This document shows, in pieces, positions 37,111-49,134 of a stretch of DNA of 64,000 bases. The stretch lies in contig CAJHNH020006623.1 of assembly GCA_905116865.2 (NCBI GenBank), positions 93,501 to 157,500 of the forward strand. Direction: 5' to 3'. The translations under genes were made by a program, and so were the position numbers. This stretch comes from Candidula unifasciata (lineage: Eukaryota; Mollusca; Gastropoda; Stylommatophora; Geomitridae). Position 1 is the first letter of the stretch; each line of letters starts with the position of its first letter. Below the pieces are notes generated by a model. The model saw only the letters and a program-made list of their open reading frames with translations, was not told where the DNA came from and searched no databases.

Positions 37111-37679
37111 TTATTATTCATTACATTTTGCTTTGTCCGTGTTTCACTTGCGATATCACTATCCCAACAAGTGTTTAAATTGTTTCATTTAATGTATTTA
37201 GTTTTTTAAATAACATTATAGCCAGAACAATGAAAAGACTTGTAGTTTTTTTTTAATGTTTGTGTTGGTTGTCATATTTCCCCACAGCTTCTTGTTTTCT
37301 GCTGCAGAATCGAAGTAATAAAATGTTTTGACAGAATTGTGTGTGGTGCTTAGGGAAAGAACTTAGCGAAATCAAACAAGGAGATACTAGGACGGCTATC
37401 CTGATCACAAAATGCCTGCAGAAGTCAGATGTGTCGGCTGAAAGATGCAAATATCGCAGCCATGCTGTAAACGGGAAACAACGCAGTTACATCTTCTGAT
37501 GAATGCAAAAGAAGAAGAAAAACAAGGAGATGAATGATGCATTTGCTTTGACACCTTGCAGCCTGACAATGGAAACTATGGCTGTAACAAGGGCATTAGC
37601 ATGGCGGGCTACTTAAGAGTTCACACACACACGTGCATACTTAGTGACTCCGGAACATCTAAGCTGGGTTTATGAGAAT

Positions 37680-38530
37680 GGATTGTAGCACTAAGTATTT
37701 CGCCCAATGGCTGGCCCAACCATCATCTGTGTTCAGGTTTATACGTGTGTTTGAGACAACGAGTATGCAGATTATCTTGCAGACATTGCTTTGCTGTGGC
37801 TGATCTGGTGTTGGACAGAAGCGATGTAATTAACGCCATGCACAATACTTACTGTTACTTAATGTTATGTATTCTCAACCTTACTGTATGGCACAGAGAC
37901 ATGGACAATGAACAAACAACTGGAAAATCGTATCAATTCTTTGGAGATTTGGATATACAGAAGATTAGGTCGTATTTCATGGAAACAGAAGCTATCAAAT
38001 ACAGAGGTACCGAGGAAGTTAGGAATGAAAAGAGAGTTGCTAGGTGAAATAAAAAAGAGACAAGTGAAATATTTTGGCCACATTAAAAGACATAACAGTA
38101 TTGTAAAGATCATCCTAGAGGGAAAGGTTCAAGGTAGGCATGCAAAAGGCAGACAGCGTTACAAGTGGGAGGATAACATCAAGAGATGGACGAACAGCAG
38201 TATGAGTGAGTGTACATCAAGGGCAAGAGACAGGGCTTGTTGGAGATCCATTGCAGCCAACCTTCATTGTGGAGACGGCACCTGATTGACAATACTTACT
38301 GAAGATGAATAGGGCAAAGGGTGTGACTCCAGATTGATGTCGAGGCCGTTTGACCTAGGGGTGCAACCTGGAGCTGCAAGAAATGAGCATTTTAGCAAAG
38401 TGATAAGACACTTGAGAGACAGGATTGGCATCATCCGTCATTACCCGCTTGTGGAGCTTTTGAGGAAGAGATCGGAGCACATATGGATATGTCTGAGTGC
38501 TGAGATGATAACCCTCACTAATTAACAAAT
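37680..38530 (+). mobile_element. LINE RNase H fragment interrupted by a second LINE
   Basis: The outer element encodes a degraded RNase H region (aacgagtatgcagattatct, then VADLVLDRSDVINAMHNT) up to 37854 and continues at 38302 (aagatgaatagggcaaaggg) through VELLRKRSEHIWICLSAE. It is related to 5515-5965. The insertion is at 37855-38288. Confidence 0.65.
37855..38288 (+). mobile_element. 5'-truncated LINE insertion, 434 bp, with 13-bp TSD
   Basis: acaatacttactg flanks it at 37842-37854 and 38289-38301. It encodes VFSTLLYGTETWTMNKQLEN, then RQVKYFGHIKRHN and TSRARDRACWRSIAANLHCG, the end of a non-LTR ORF2. A relative of its end lies at 59980-60070. There is no poly-A; it ends with cacctgattg. 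Confidence 0.8.
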
Positions 38531-38536
38531 ATTGTT

Positions 38537-38885
38537 TCACCGGGGTACGCCGGTGTGTTGGGAAATGAACAGACGGACAGACTGGCTGGCTATGCACAAC
38601 TTGGTGGAATACTGATACATGATAATGCAGACGTGGTTAGTGCCCTGTAAGAGAGCGTGTACAGTTTGGAGGAGCAGATGGATCACCACAGTCTGGTGAG
38701 ATTGGTGCAGCTGGGAGTAACGAGGGGTTTTGGCAGATGCTCGAGGCTCAGAAAAAAGGCAAGACCGAAGTTTAATCAGAATGCTACTGGCGCCATTAGT
38801 ATCGTAACTCTTCACTGGCTGCTGAAAATGGGGACAGAGCGCTTATGGGAATGCCCCAAGTGCTGTGATGTCAGTTCTTGAATCA
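38537..38885 (+). mobile_element. LINE RNase H C-terminus and 3' end
   Basis: Encodes YAGVLGNEQTDRLAGYAQLG, then ILIHDNADVVSAL, a stop, HHSLVRLVQLGVTRGFGRCS and LHWLLKMGTERLWECPKCCD. The first motif is the GH.G..GNE.AD.LA end of an RNase H domain. Confidence 0.75.
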
Positions 38886-38944
38886 AATCAACAAATTCCA
38901 GCAAGCCTAGAAGTTAGTGGCAGCTATGTATTTTAACAGCTAGA

Positions 38945-39225
38945 AATTCTTCTTCTTTATTGACTGGCTGTAAGTTTCTGTGGAAAGTCCTAGTTGTTCG
39001 TTCATTTTGACTTTGTGACTGAGTTTTGCGTGTACATCTGTTTTACTGGCTTATTTGTTGGCAGTTGGTTGTTCTTTGCCGCTCAGGCAGATGCACTCCA
39101 ACTTTGAAGGAAGCTCTCAATTATTATATAATAAAAATGTAACTCCTGCGACATGCTTATTGGGTAGGGAGTGGGTCTATTTTTGTTTTCTCCATAATGG
39201 GGCCCTGAAACCCACATGGGTATAC
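38945..39225 (-). repeat. Dispersed repeat family 'VVHPLLDF' (copy 7)
   Basis: Landmarks are tctttattgactggctgtaa, gtgtacatctgttttactgg and cgctcaggcagatgcactcc. Confidence 0.6.
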
Positions 39226-39439
39226 TAGATGTTCAGACAGCACAACTTTGAAAGTGCCAAAATACTTTGAGAAATCCATTAAAAACCCTTGCAAAAATGT
39301 TGGAGATTTTTGCTATGAACTATGTGTTCACTCTTCAGTCCAGAGGTCTAAGGTTCAAATCCTCATTAGGGTAGATTGTTCAGCTCCCAAACAGATTCAA
39401 CCTCAAATGGGTACCAGGTACTTTTCTTGGAAGTAAAAG

Positions 39440-39680
39440 TTCCCTTCTCTCCTACCACTGTCCAGAGACTACAACAGTACGAAATGGTTTTATTGATAAC
39501 GCTGCGGGAAGTTACCAGGGGATCTGGCTGATGCTCAACCCTCAGGGGAAAGGCGAGACGGATGTACAATCAGACAGTTACTGGTGCAATCCGAACTGAA
39601 ACTCTTAGCCTGCTGCTGAAGATGGAGATAAAGCGCTTATGGGAGTGTCCTGAGTCCTGTGATGTCGATTCCTAGTTCAG
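39440..39680 (+). mobile_element. LINE RNase H 3' tail fragment
   Basis: gttaccaggggatctggctg, aggggaaaggcgagacggat, tgctgctgaagatggagata and gtcctgtgatgtcg match the family. Confidence 0.65.
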
Positions 39681-39884
39681 CAAGGGGACAAAAGGAACCA
39701 AAGTAACAACTGGAACAGAATATGTTAAAGTTTCAGCTGGGTATGGCACAGACCGCTCAAACAGGCAGAGAAAAGTAGGTAGTTGCTCAGTAATGAAAGA
39801 GTGGGGGGACTTGTGACGCCCGAAAATTGAAACCGAGTACTCAAGGATCATGAAATTGTTAAACGTATTCACTAACCTCAGCCG

Positions 39885-40075
39885 CACCTGGGTGTTACCA
39901 GAGGGTCTGACCAGTTCACTACACTCAGAGGAAAGGCAAGACGGACATATAACCAGATTGTGACCGGGACCATCAATTTGGGAACTCTGCGCTGGCTGCT
40001 GAAGATGAGGACGGATCATGCATGGGAATACCCCGAGTGCTGTGATGTCAGTTCTTAACTCAACCCAGCTAACCT
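39885..40075 (+). mobile_element. LINE RNase H 3' tail fragment
   Basis: gggtctgaccagttcactac, agaggaaaggcaagacggac, ctgctgaagatgaggacgga and gtgctgtgatgtcagttc match the family. Confidence 0.65.
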
Positions 40076-40334
40076 CAGCCACAAAGCTGTAAATTTGTAA
40101 CTGTCAGAGATGCAATTGCAAACTAAACTGCATTGTATTCCGACAGTTCTCTAAGATGTTCACCGTCAGTCACCGGGTTCTTTGCAGAACATCGATGTCC
40201 TCACATCACGCCTGAAAGTCCCTCTTTCTCTTGTCTATTCTCCAGCCCTGTGTGCTCGTAGCGAATGCATCTGAAGTGTCTTAAATCCACATTCCTGAAG
40301 GTCGTCCTCTGCTTTAGTTTTTAGAAACTGCACC

Positions 40335-40650
40335 TTAAACACGTGTACATGGACTTCCGCTTGGGCATGTGTGTATAGTTCCATGTGTGTGAGATGCAAA
40401 CACGTGTACATGGACTTCCGCTTGGGCATGTCTGTATAGTTCCATATGTGTGAGATGCAAACACGTGTACATGGACTTCCGCTTGGGCATGTGTGTATAG
40501 TTCCATGTGTGTGTGTACAAACGCGTGTACATGGGCTTCCGCTTGGGCGTGTGTGTAAAGATCCACGTGTGTGTGTGTGCAAACGCGTGTAAATGGACTC
40601 CCGCTTGGGCGTGTGCGCGAGGGTGTGTGTGCAAACGCGCATGGTTGCAC
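40335..40650 (+). repeat. 61-bp minisatellite, about five copies
   Basis: The unit includes acacgtgtacatggacttcc, gcttgggcatgtgtgtatag and ttccatgtgtgtgagatgc. The last copies drift into (GT)n-rich sequence. Open frames on both strands are artefacts of the repeat. Confidence 0.9.
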
Positions 40651-40689
40651 TCCTACATGGGCCTGCAGACATGTATGTTATGTGTGTGT

Positions 40690-41060
40690 ATGTATATGTG
40701 GAGAAAGCAGAATAGAGATTACAGACCAGAGAGTGACAGCATTAACAAACTCAACAGGAAAGAACAAGAACAAACATCAATTTTTAGACTTCGGACTGGA
40801 CACTGTTGTCTTCGAGCACACCTGTACAGGATAGGCATAAAAGAATCTGCTGCCTGTGATTGTGGAGCAGAAAGACAGACCCCTGAGCACATACTACAGT
40901 ACTGCCCTTACCTCTCCCAGCAAAGACTGTGGATCTGGCCCAGGGGATCCATATTGCGAGAGAAGCTATGGGGGACCGGTGGCGACCTTAAACGCACAAT
41001 CCTATTTTTGACCCAGACGGGACTCAATGTGTAGCATGACTGATGTCGAACGCAGAAGAA
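40690..41060 (+). mobile_element. LINE C-terminal Cys/His region and 3' end
   Basis: Encodes IFRLRTGHCCLRAHLYRIGI, then KESAACDCGAERQTPEHILQ and YCPYLSQQR, the LRTGH…C.CG…ET.EH.L..C motif after RNase H in some non-LTR elements, ending GLNV stop. The 3' end is gaacgcagaagaagaagg. Related to 52513-52859. Confidence 0.75.
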
Positions 41061-41569
41061 GAAGGAATCAATGGCCTGTACAACCAGTTTCCTAAATCAG
41101 TAAAATGTAGGTTCATGCGCCACTCAAGTCCGGGAACGAGACTAAAGTCCAGATGTGGACGAACCACCATGACTTTAGAGTTGACGTTCATGAACATTCA
41201 ATCAGTCAGTCCTTTGCAGAACTTTGCTCCCATAACAACCCTTCGGAAAACTTCTCGATCCATGGACATTAAAAAGAAGAATGACGCCTGCAATTAAAAA
41301 AAAGAATATGGAACAATATTATTAGTTTTGAAATAAGTACTTTGGAGCCACACGGAGCGAATCCTGGTCTACGGAAGCTAATCATGGATAACCACATCAG
41401 TGTGGTAGCTGTTGAAATGTAGGGATGACTTCTCTAAAAGGGCGTAAAAACAAACTTAAAGAAGATGTCTTGAACGACATTAATTCCCGTTGTTGATTAA
41501 AAGTGACTGTTGTGAGGGAAAAAAATAGAATAGACTCACTGGCCCGCTATCAACGGTGTCGTAAACGTC

Positions 41570-41775
41570 GACTAGTTGGGGGTGCTTCCTTCAAAGTCGG
41601 AGTGCACCTGCCTGAAAGGCGAGGAACCAACAGTCTGCATACAAATTAGCTAGACCTATCAAACGGATGTGCAAGCAAAACGCAAATTCTCGAAAGAGAC
41701 TAAAGTCCAGAAGTGGATAACCAACCAGCACTTTCCGCTAGAGTCTACATCCTGTGAACAGGAAGAAGAAAAAGA
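41570..41775 (+). repeat. Dispersed repeat family 'VVHPLLDF' (copy 8, opposite orientation)
   Basis: gcctgaaaggcgaggaacca, acagtctgcatacaaattag and ctaaagtccagaagtggata are the reverse complement of the other copies. It ends gaacaggaagaagaaaaaga, showing the likely true 3' tail. Confidence 0.65.
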
Positions 41776-42046
41776 AAGCTTAAAAAAAAGAGTGCTGGTG
41801 GCGGGAAAAGAGTTTCAAAAAAATAAGAATTACTGAAAAGAAATGTTAAAAGAACTTGTAAATCGCGTCGAAAGAAGCAAATTCTCAAGTGTGTCATGAG
41901 ATGGAAAAATTGAAGTATGCCATTGTTGTATTATCACAATCGACGTCACTGCGCATTGGGCATTTCCATGTGTGCTCAGTCCTCCAATGCAGTAGCCACT
42001 CCGTGGTACTTCTATTAATTGTTCCCATGAAAGGTTGGTTATAATG

Positions 42047-42490
42047 AAGGTTTGAACAACAGATCAACATCATGGCACAAGGGTAGTAACCCATAACTGC
42101 TCCGTTTTACTTATAACTCAAGCCTGAGTCCAAAGAATTCAGCGCAGTGTATAAACTCCGTAGCACCGGCGAGGATCCTGAAATAGTTTGGGTAGATTTT
42201 AAAATAAAAATGTTGCCCGGGCAGCGCCGTTAGGCTACTCTGTTCGATTTCCAACTGCCAAGTCTAAAAAATCACTTGGCTGTTGGAACTTTAAAAGAGT
42301 AGCCTAACGGCTCTGCCCGGGCAAATTTTGGAGTTAAAAATCTACCTAAAGTATTTTAGGATCCTAGCCGGTGCTACAGAGCCTATGCACTGCGTTGAAC
42401 TTCTTTGGACTCAGACTTGAGTTAAAAGAAGCACGAAGCACTTATGGGTTACTACCCTTGTGCCATGATGTTGATCCGTTGCTTAAACCT
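42047..42490. repeat. Fold-back element, arms of about 217 bp, 10-base loop
   Basis: The left arm (42047-42263) and right arm (42274-42490) are inverted copies with a few mismatches. The centre is gccaagt, ctaaaaaatc, acttggc. Each arm equals the 3' half of the SINE family C found whole at 43305-43709 and 50663-51066, so two SINE 3' halves are joined in inverted orientation. Confidence 0.85.
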
Positions 42491-43304
42491 CAAACTTCAA
42501 ACTGTATACCGTTCAAACCACCCCCCCCCCCTTTTTTTTGTTCGTTTAGAAAATATTATTGTTGCTCTCGTAAACAAGGATTGAGCCTCGATTTTTAGAA
42601 CATTATAAAGGTTGACATACATCACCACCACCACACGCACACATATACGTCTGGAAAAAAATGGGTCTTCTATAGCGCCGCAGAAGAGCGCTTATATAAT
42701 TAGGTTACACCCACTCATGATTAACGATACCCAAACTTCGACAGTTCACTGTTGGTTCCCTGAATTATTCAAACTAGTACAATATTTACCGACGGTGTTC
42801 TTTGTACCTCCATCGCTAAATGTAAACACAAAAGCCCGCCAAACTGCAACACGAATGTTCTTTGGGACTTTCATTTATAGCCTCTTCTTTCTGGACAATG
42901 TGTGTCTTGTCTATCGATCACAAGATGCCAGCACTCACATTCATTTACTGTTCTTAATCTACGACCTCTTCTCTGTATTGATTTCTGAAGTGTCAACGAC
43001 CGCCTTCGGAAAAACAGAATTTAAATATTTCTTGTAAGAAAAAGCGTACACGTTTTTGCTTTCAGAAAGATTAGGGCTGTGTTGAAAGATGGACCGGGAG
43101 AGATTTGGGAAAGACGAAGTGTAAACACAATGGAGGGAAATGAAATAGATGGTTAGTGACCTTAGGCGGAATGCTTACGGGAAATAGAGACGGAGATTTA
43201 GGAGACAAAGAAGTGGGAATATTTTTAATGAGGTTAACTCTTCGATGATGTAAAGATGTGGAATATTGATGCACGATAAGGCAGACGTGGTTAGGGCCTT
43301 GTGG

Positions 43305-43709
43305 TTTGTTTATGTTTATATTTATTCAACGGATCAACATCATGGCACACAGATGTAACCCAAAAGTGCTTCGTTATACTTGTAACTCAAGCCTGAGTCT
43401 GAAGGAGTTTCAGCGCAGTGCACGAACTCCGTTGCACCGGCGAGGATCCTAAAATACTTTGGTAGATTTTTAACTCCAAATTTTACCCGGGCAGCGCTGT
43501 TAAGCTACTCTTTTCGATTTCCAACTGCCAAGGGATTGTCTTACGAGCGCAACAATACACACGGGCATCCGATCTTCCTAAACAAAGACCAGGGGAAATT
43601 ACTAAAAGTTTACGTGAAAACATCATAGCCTTCACCAGGGCTTGAACCTGGGACCTCCAGCACTCGAGGCAGACACCATACCTCGGGACTACTCAGCCCT
43701 CTTCTCCAG
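43305..43709 (-). mobile_element. tRNA-derived SINE family C, 405 bp, 11-bp TSD
   Basis: gggccttgtgg flanks it at 43294-43304 and 43710-43720. On the minus strand the head is GGGCTGAGTAGTCCCGAGGT, then TGTCTGCCTCGAGTGCTGG and GGTTCAAGCCCTGG (B box). The 3' end is A-rich (ttgaataaatataaacataa). Confidence 0.85.
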
Positions 43710-43912
43710 GGGCCTTGTGGGAGAATGTGTACAATCCTGATGAGTAAATGAATCACCACAGTCTGGTGAGAGGAATGCAGCTGGGAGTCAAGAGGGGATC
43801 TGGCCGATACTCGGCGCTCAGAGGAAAGGCAAGACGGACGTATAATCAGAATGCTAGTGGCACCATTGATCTCGGAACTCTATGCTGACTGCGGAAGATG
43901 GGTACCGAGCGC

Positions 43913-44180
43913 GGTTCTTTATTATTATCCTACCCCCAGATAACGTCACAGGACAGTCCAACAATTTAGATGTTGGTAAAACTGGGTTTCCCGGCTTTCT
44001 GATGCTTTTAACCACCCCAAAACATCTAGAACTGGTCCTAACACCAACCCACCTATGTCTCACGAGAGAGTGCAGCCTAGGTCCCACGACTGCATGCAGC
44101 CTATCTACCAACCCCTGAAATATTAGACTGCCCCGTGACCTGTGGATTTTCCGTTTGTGGTAGGATATTAATAAAGCACC
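43913..44180 (+). mobile_element. MITE family M, 268 bp, copy 2, with 8-bp TSD
   Basis: ccgagcgc flanks it at 43905-43912 and 44181-44188. The ends GGTTCTTTATTATTATCCTA and, inverted, GGTGCTTTATTAATATCCTA differ at two of 20 positions. An 8-bp duplication with GG ends does not match the hAT copies here (CAG ends); the superfamily is left open. Confidence 0.85.
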
Positions 44181-44848
44181 CCGAGCGCTTATAGGAATGC
44201 TGCGAGTGCTATGATGTCGGTTCTCAATCAACTCAACTCATGATGTTTTATGTTTCATATTTAGCAGTTTCCATATTCCAGATAGTGAGTGCTTCAACAT
44301 AAATCAAGCGGGTCTGCTTTAGCCTGGTCTCTACCACTGAAGCATCGAATATTGGTTGGGGCGCTGACACAAAGAAAAAAGGGGGGAGGATGCTCAGCTC
44401 CTTACAAATGTCCTAGCGGTTGGCTCAATGGACATTGTTTAAGTGCATATTAATAACGATGATTATTATATGGTAAATGGCAAATAAATATATTTGAAAT
44501 AATATGAAATATAACAAATAGTTTACAGAGGAAATATATGCATATGGCGGGGGGGGGGGGGGGGTGAGGGTGCTCAGTTGTAACACATTTTTCAGGTGGT
44601 TGGCTCAAGGGATCTTGTTTCAAAGCATAATAATAATAATAATTCTATAGTGAATGGCAAATACAAAGCAAGTAGTTGCTTGAAAACAAAAGAATGTGAA
44701 ATATTAATGGACGAAAATGGGATAATTGAAAGATGGGCAGAGTATATAAAAGGGCTATACGGTGATAACAGCAGACCAGACATAGAGAGTCACGAGTATT
44801 GGGAAGGACCGCCATTACTGAAATCGGAAGTGGAAGATGCTATTCACC

Positions 44849-45364
44849 CAGTGTTGCCACTTTGGATGTTTTACATCCAGATCTAGATGTTTTCCCTTGC
44901 ATTTAGATGGCGTTTTTGACGTTTAGATGGTAGATGTCTTTCTATATGTTTTTATTTGGGGTGAATTTATCAAATCTAACCTAAGAAGCAGGATGAAATT
45001 TGACCTTTTAAATGCTATCTTGACAATAACATTCGGCCTGATAAGAGTAAGAAAAGGCTGTTCCACTTATCAGCACCCTGATTAGGTATTAAAAGAAATT
45101 GAAACAGCTAAAGCATACCAGAGTCATTCTGGATCTGAAGCTTCAACTTCATCATCCAAGTTTATCCTGTGGATCTTGTAAGGCAGACTTCAGTAAAGAT
45201 GAGGACATGATTCTATAGGGTAAGTCATTTCAATTGCTATGTAATTTGTGACTCTTTCCATTTGGATGTTTTTTCTAAATGTTTTCTACGCACGTTTAGA
45301 TGTTTCTAGATATTTTTTGACTCCGTTTTGGATGTCTTTTTGTCAAAGAAAAGTGGCAACACTG
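44849..45364 (+). mobile_element. hAT-like non-autonomous element, 516 bp, perfect 8-bp TSD
   Basis: tattcacc flanks it at 44841-44848 and 45365-45372. The terminal inverted repeats CAGTGTTGCCACTTT are identical at both ends. The repeated words ttggatgttttt and agatgtt occur near both ends. No transposase is encoded. Removing it restores the LINE reading frame exactly. Confidence 0.92.
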
Positions 45365-45463
45365 TATTCACCACATAGAGAAAGGTAAATCTCCAGGGCC
45401 GGATAACATCACGATTGAAGAATTAAAAGCTTTTGGTGAACTGGGTTGAGAAGTTTTGAGAAA

Positions 45464-46490
45464 AACTGTTCAATGATAATTATAACAGTGGACACATAAC
45501 TGATGACCTTCTAAAATCTCTTTTCATACGTTAAAAAAAAAAAAAAACTGTTCAATGATAATTATAACAGTGGACAAAAAAACCTTCTAAAATCTCTTTT
45601 CATACGTTTACAAAAAAAACTGTTCAATGATAATTATAACAGTGGACACATAACTGATGACCTTCTAAAATCTCTTTTCATACGTTTAAAAAAAAAAACA
45701 CTGTTCAATGATAATTATAACAGTGGACACATAACTGATGACCTTCTAAAATCTCTTTTCATACGTTTAAAAAAAAAAAACTGTTCAATGATAATTATAA
45801 CAGTGGACACATAACTGATGACCTTCTAAAATCTCTTTTCATACGTTTAAAAAAAAAAAACTGTTCAATGATAATTATAACAGTGGACACATAACTGATG
45901 ACCTTCTAAAATCTCTTTTCATATGTTTAAAAAAAAACATTGTTCAATGATAATTATAGCAGTGGACACACAATTGATGACCTTCTAAAATCTCTTTTCA
46001 TACGTTTAAAAAAAAAAAAAAAAACTGTTCAATGATAATTATAACAGTGGACACATAACTGATGACCTTCTAAAATCTCTTTTCATACGTTTAAAAAAAA
46101 AAAAAAAACTGTTCAATGATAATTAGAACAGTGGACACATAACTGATGACCTTCTAAAATCTCTTTTCATACGTTTAAAAAAAACACTGTTCAATGATAA
46201 TTATAGCAGTGGACACACAATTGATGACCTTCTAAAATCTCTTTTCATACGTTTAAAAAAAAAAAACTGTTCAATGATAATTATAGCAGTGGACACACAA
46301 CTGATGACCTTCTAAAATCTCTTTTCATACGTTAAAAAAAAAAAACTGTTCAATGATAATTATAACAGTGGACACATAACTGATGACCTTCTAAAATCTC
46401 TTTTCATACGTTAAAAAAAAAAAAAAAAACATGGTCAATGATAATTATAACAGTGGACACATAACTGATGACCTTCTAAAATATGTTTTC
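45464..46490 (+). repeat. Tandem array of 13 units of about 80 bp derived from LINE RT coding sequence
   Basis: Unit: actgttcaatgataattata, acagtggacacataactgat, gaccttctaaaatctctttt and catacgttt, followed by an A-run of 7-17. It translates as NDNYNSGHITDDLLKSLFIR. Only the first and last copies join LINE sequence outward, so the array expanded inside the element. The A-runs replace the LPK codons (ttaccaaaaa) of the last copy. Confidence 0.93.
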
Positions 46491-46559
46491 ATACTTTTAC
46501 CAAAAACATCTGGGGCACCAGGTGGCGGACAACATCAAATAATTAGTTTAATGAGTCAG

Positions 46560-47600
46560 GTAACTTCATGTTACGAGGCTCGTTTGCAGTGCCAAAACCG
46601 CAAACACTGACTTCCATATAAAAACTTTTTGTTTGTTTTGTTTTTACATCTCATATTTATGCAATTATTTTATTAAACGAGGGAAAGTCATTAGGTAAAG
46701 GAAGTTGCATTAAAAAGTTTTTCACAAACAGTCGAAACAAAATTGTTCTGTGTCCTAAATCTAGGACATAGTCTTGCAACACATGTAGTCCACCGGTCAA
46801 CAAGATTGTGGTTGTCCGCTAGGGTTGGAACCACTGGGTGTGGTCAGTAAACAAGTTTGCACCACCGATATCACTTCATTGTCATTTTCACATCTCTAAC
46901 ACCGGAAGTGATCTTTCAGTGGGCCAAACAAATGAAAGTCCAATAGTGCTGTCTGTCTGTCTGTCTGTCTGTCTAAGCACAGATTATATGCCCCCTTAGA
47001 AGATAAAACATATGTTAGAAATAGCGCACTAACTAACTAGTTGACTGACTGACCGACTAACTAACTAACCAACTTGATGTTAATCTGCATTGTTTTACTA
47101 AATTAGCTCATTACCTATATAACATAATTTATTTACAGTACCAAGTACGTTATATTTATTTTTGTCTCCACCTACATTTACAGATCTAAACATAGCGTGA
47201 TTAAAACTATTCTTTATCTATATTGACAAAGCCCCACCACTATAGCACCACTGACATGTTCATTAAAGGCTTCCATAAACGCTGACACAATAAAACGTAC
47301 ATGAACAAACGGTCGCCATTTTATTCCTCCCAGAGTGCCATAGAACCGGATTCGGGAACCTAACAAAACGTGCTGGCGACATCAAATTGGCACTGGGAAT
47401 CTTGCACAACACGCAACGGAACAAATTAGCCGACAAGGCGGGTGTTCACACGGCTTTTATCTCCCCGTTATTATGTCGCTGTCCGAGAATTAGGTCCTGC
47501 CCGAAGACCGAGGTCGTTCGACGCAAAGCTGCCGCATTGCGCAATGAGTGTTAACAAGACGTTTTTCCAATACCTGGCAGTTACTATTATTATTATTTAA
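46560..47600. other. No gene recognised
   Basis: AT-rich sequence with a short (GTCT)n run (46951-46972) and a degenerate gactgactaactaac stretch (47030-47070). I see no coding signal or recognised repeat. Confidence 0.5.
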
Positions 47601-47633
47601 TGTCTGTCGAGTGTCGTTGTAGACTGTATGGGG

Positions 47634-48495
<862 letters not shown>

Positions 48496-48654
48496 ATACC
48501 GAATGTGCCAACGAGAGCGAAGAAACTTAAGGGCTCAAGACTATAGGGCCTGTGTCTTTAGGTTATAATTATGACTAGGTTATGTGCCCAATATACAAGG
48601 GCTCGCCATCAAAAGCTATAAAATGGACTCCTGCAGTGTTGATGCGATCAAAGA

Positions 48655-48730
48655 AGACACGTCCAAATACTGTCCCGACCGGCGACAAAGTCGTCAACCG
48701 GCGAGCCAGTGGGCGACCCGGACGCCAATG
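48655..48730. repeat. Inverted repeat partner of 49975-50050
   Basis: cccgaccggcgacaaagtcg followed by tc is repeated inverted at about 50,010-50,034 (gacgactttgtcgccggtcg), with weaker similarity extending on both sides. Confidence 0.6.
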
Positions 48731-49134
48731 TGTATGATAATGGAATAGAGGACAGCAACCAATGGCAGAGATCCTTGAAAACGGTGAGCACAAAACTAAC
48801 CAATGAGCACTAAGATGACTGCCCTACAAACAACATGCAGAAAACCTAGCTCCACGAAAAGTAAAACTAGCCGACCGTGGTTTGAACAAGCCAGCTGCCA
48901 ACCAAGCCACCATGTCAGCAGCCAAAACCAGCTCGCCGGACTGGAAAGACTCACTTGCCTAAGACCAGCCAGGCATGACTGTACGACCTCCAGATCTACT
49001 CCCACCCATACCCGATCCAGTCCGACCCAGGCAAATTCTATTAGTCATTTTCAGGACTAGTAGACATCCACTCCCAAAACAGCCAGTGTTGCAGAAATCC
49101 AAGGAAAACCACAACAATTTTTTCTGAAATCAAA

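Larger units (their letters stand above)
43255..44235 (+). mobile_element. LINE RNase H 3' region with two nested insertions
   Basis: The outer sequence (gatgcacgataaggcagacg, then after 43720 tgaatcaccacagtctggtg, gcagctgggagtcaagaggg, and after 44188 cttataggaatgctgcgagt) is continuous only when 43305-43709 (SINE) and 43913-44180 (MITE) are removed with one copy of each target duplication. Confidence 0.8.
44600..46560 (+). mobile_element. LINE ORF2 fragment (before and into RT), carrying a hAT MITE and an internal tandem array
   Basis: Encodes ILMDENGIIERWAEYIKGLY, then HEYWEGPPLLKSEVEDAI, and after the MITE HHIEKGKSPGPDNITIEELK, the (G)KSPGPDNI motif that opens non-LTR RT. The next part, NDNYNSGHITDDLLKSLFIR, has been amplified into 13 units, and LPKTSGAPGGGQHQIISLMS follows at 46495-46555. 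Confidence 0.8.

Noticed and set aside
37313..37319. Polyadenylation signal AATAAA for the host gene
   Set aside because: It is about 2.8 kb beyond the stop and several mobile elements away, with no evidence linking it to this transcript.
40235..40672. His/Thr-rich protein of about 145 codons on the minus strand
   Set aside because: It lies on the 61-bp minisatellite and (GT)n sequence; frames on both strands are open for the same reason.
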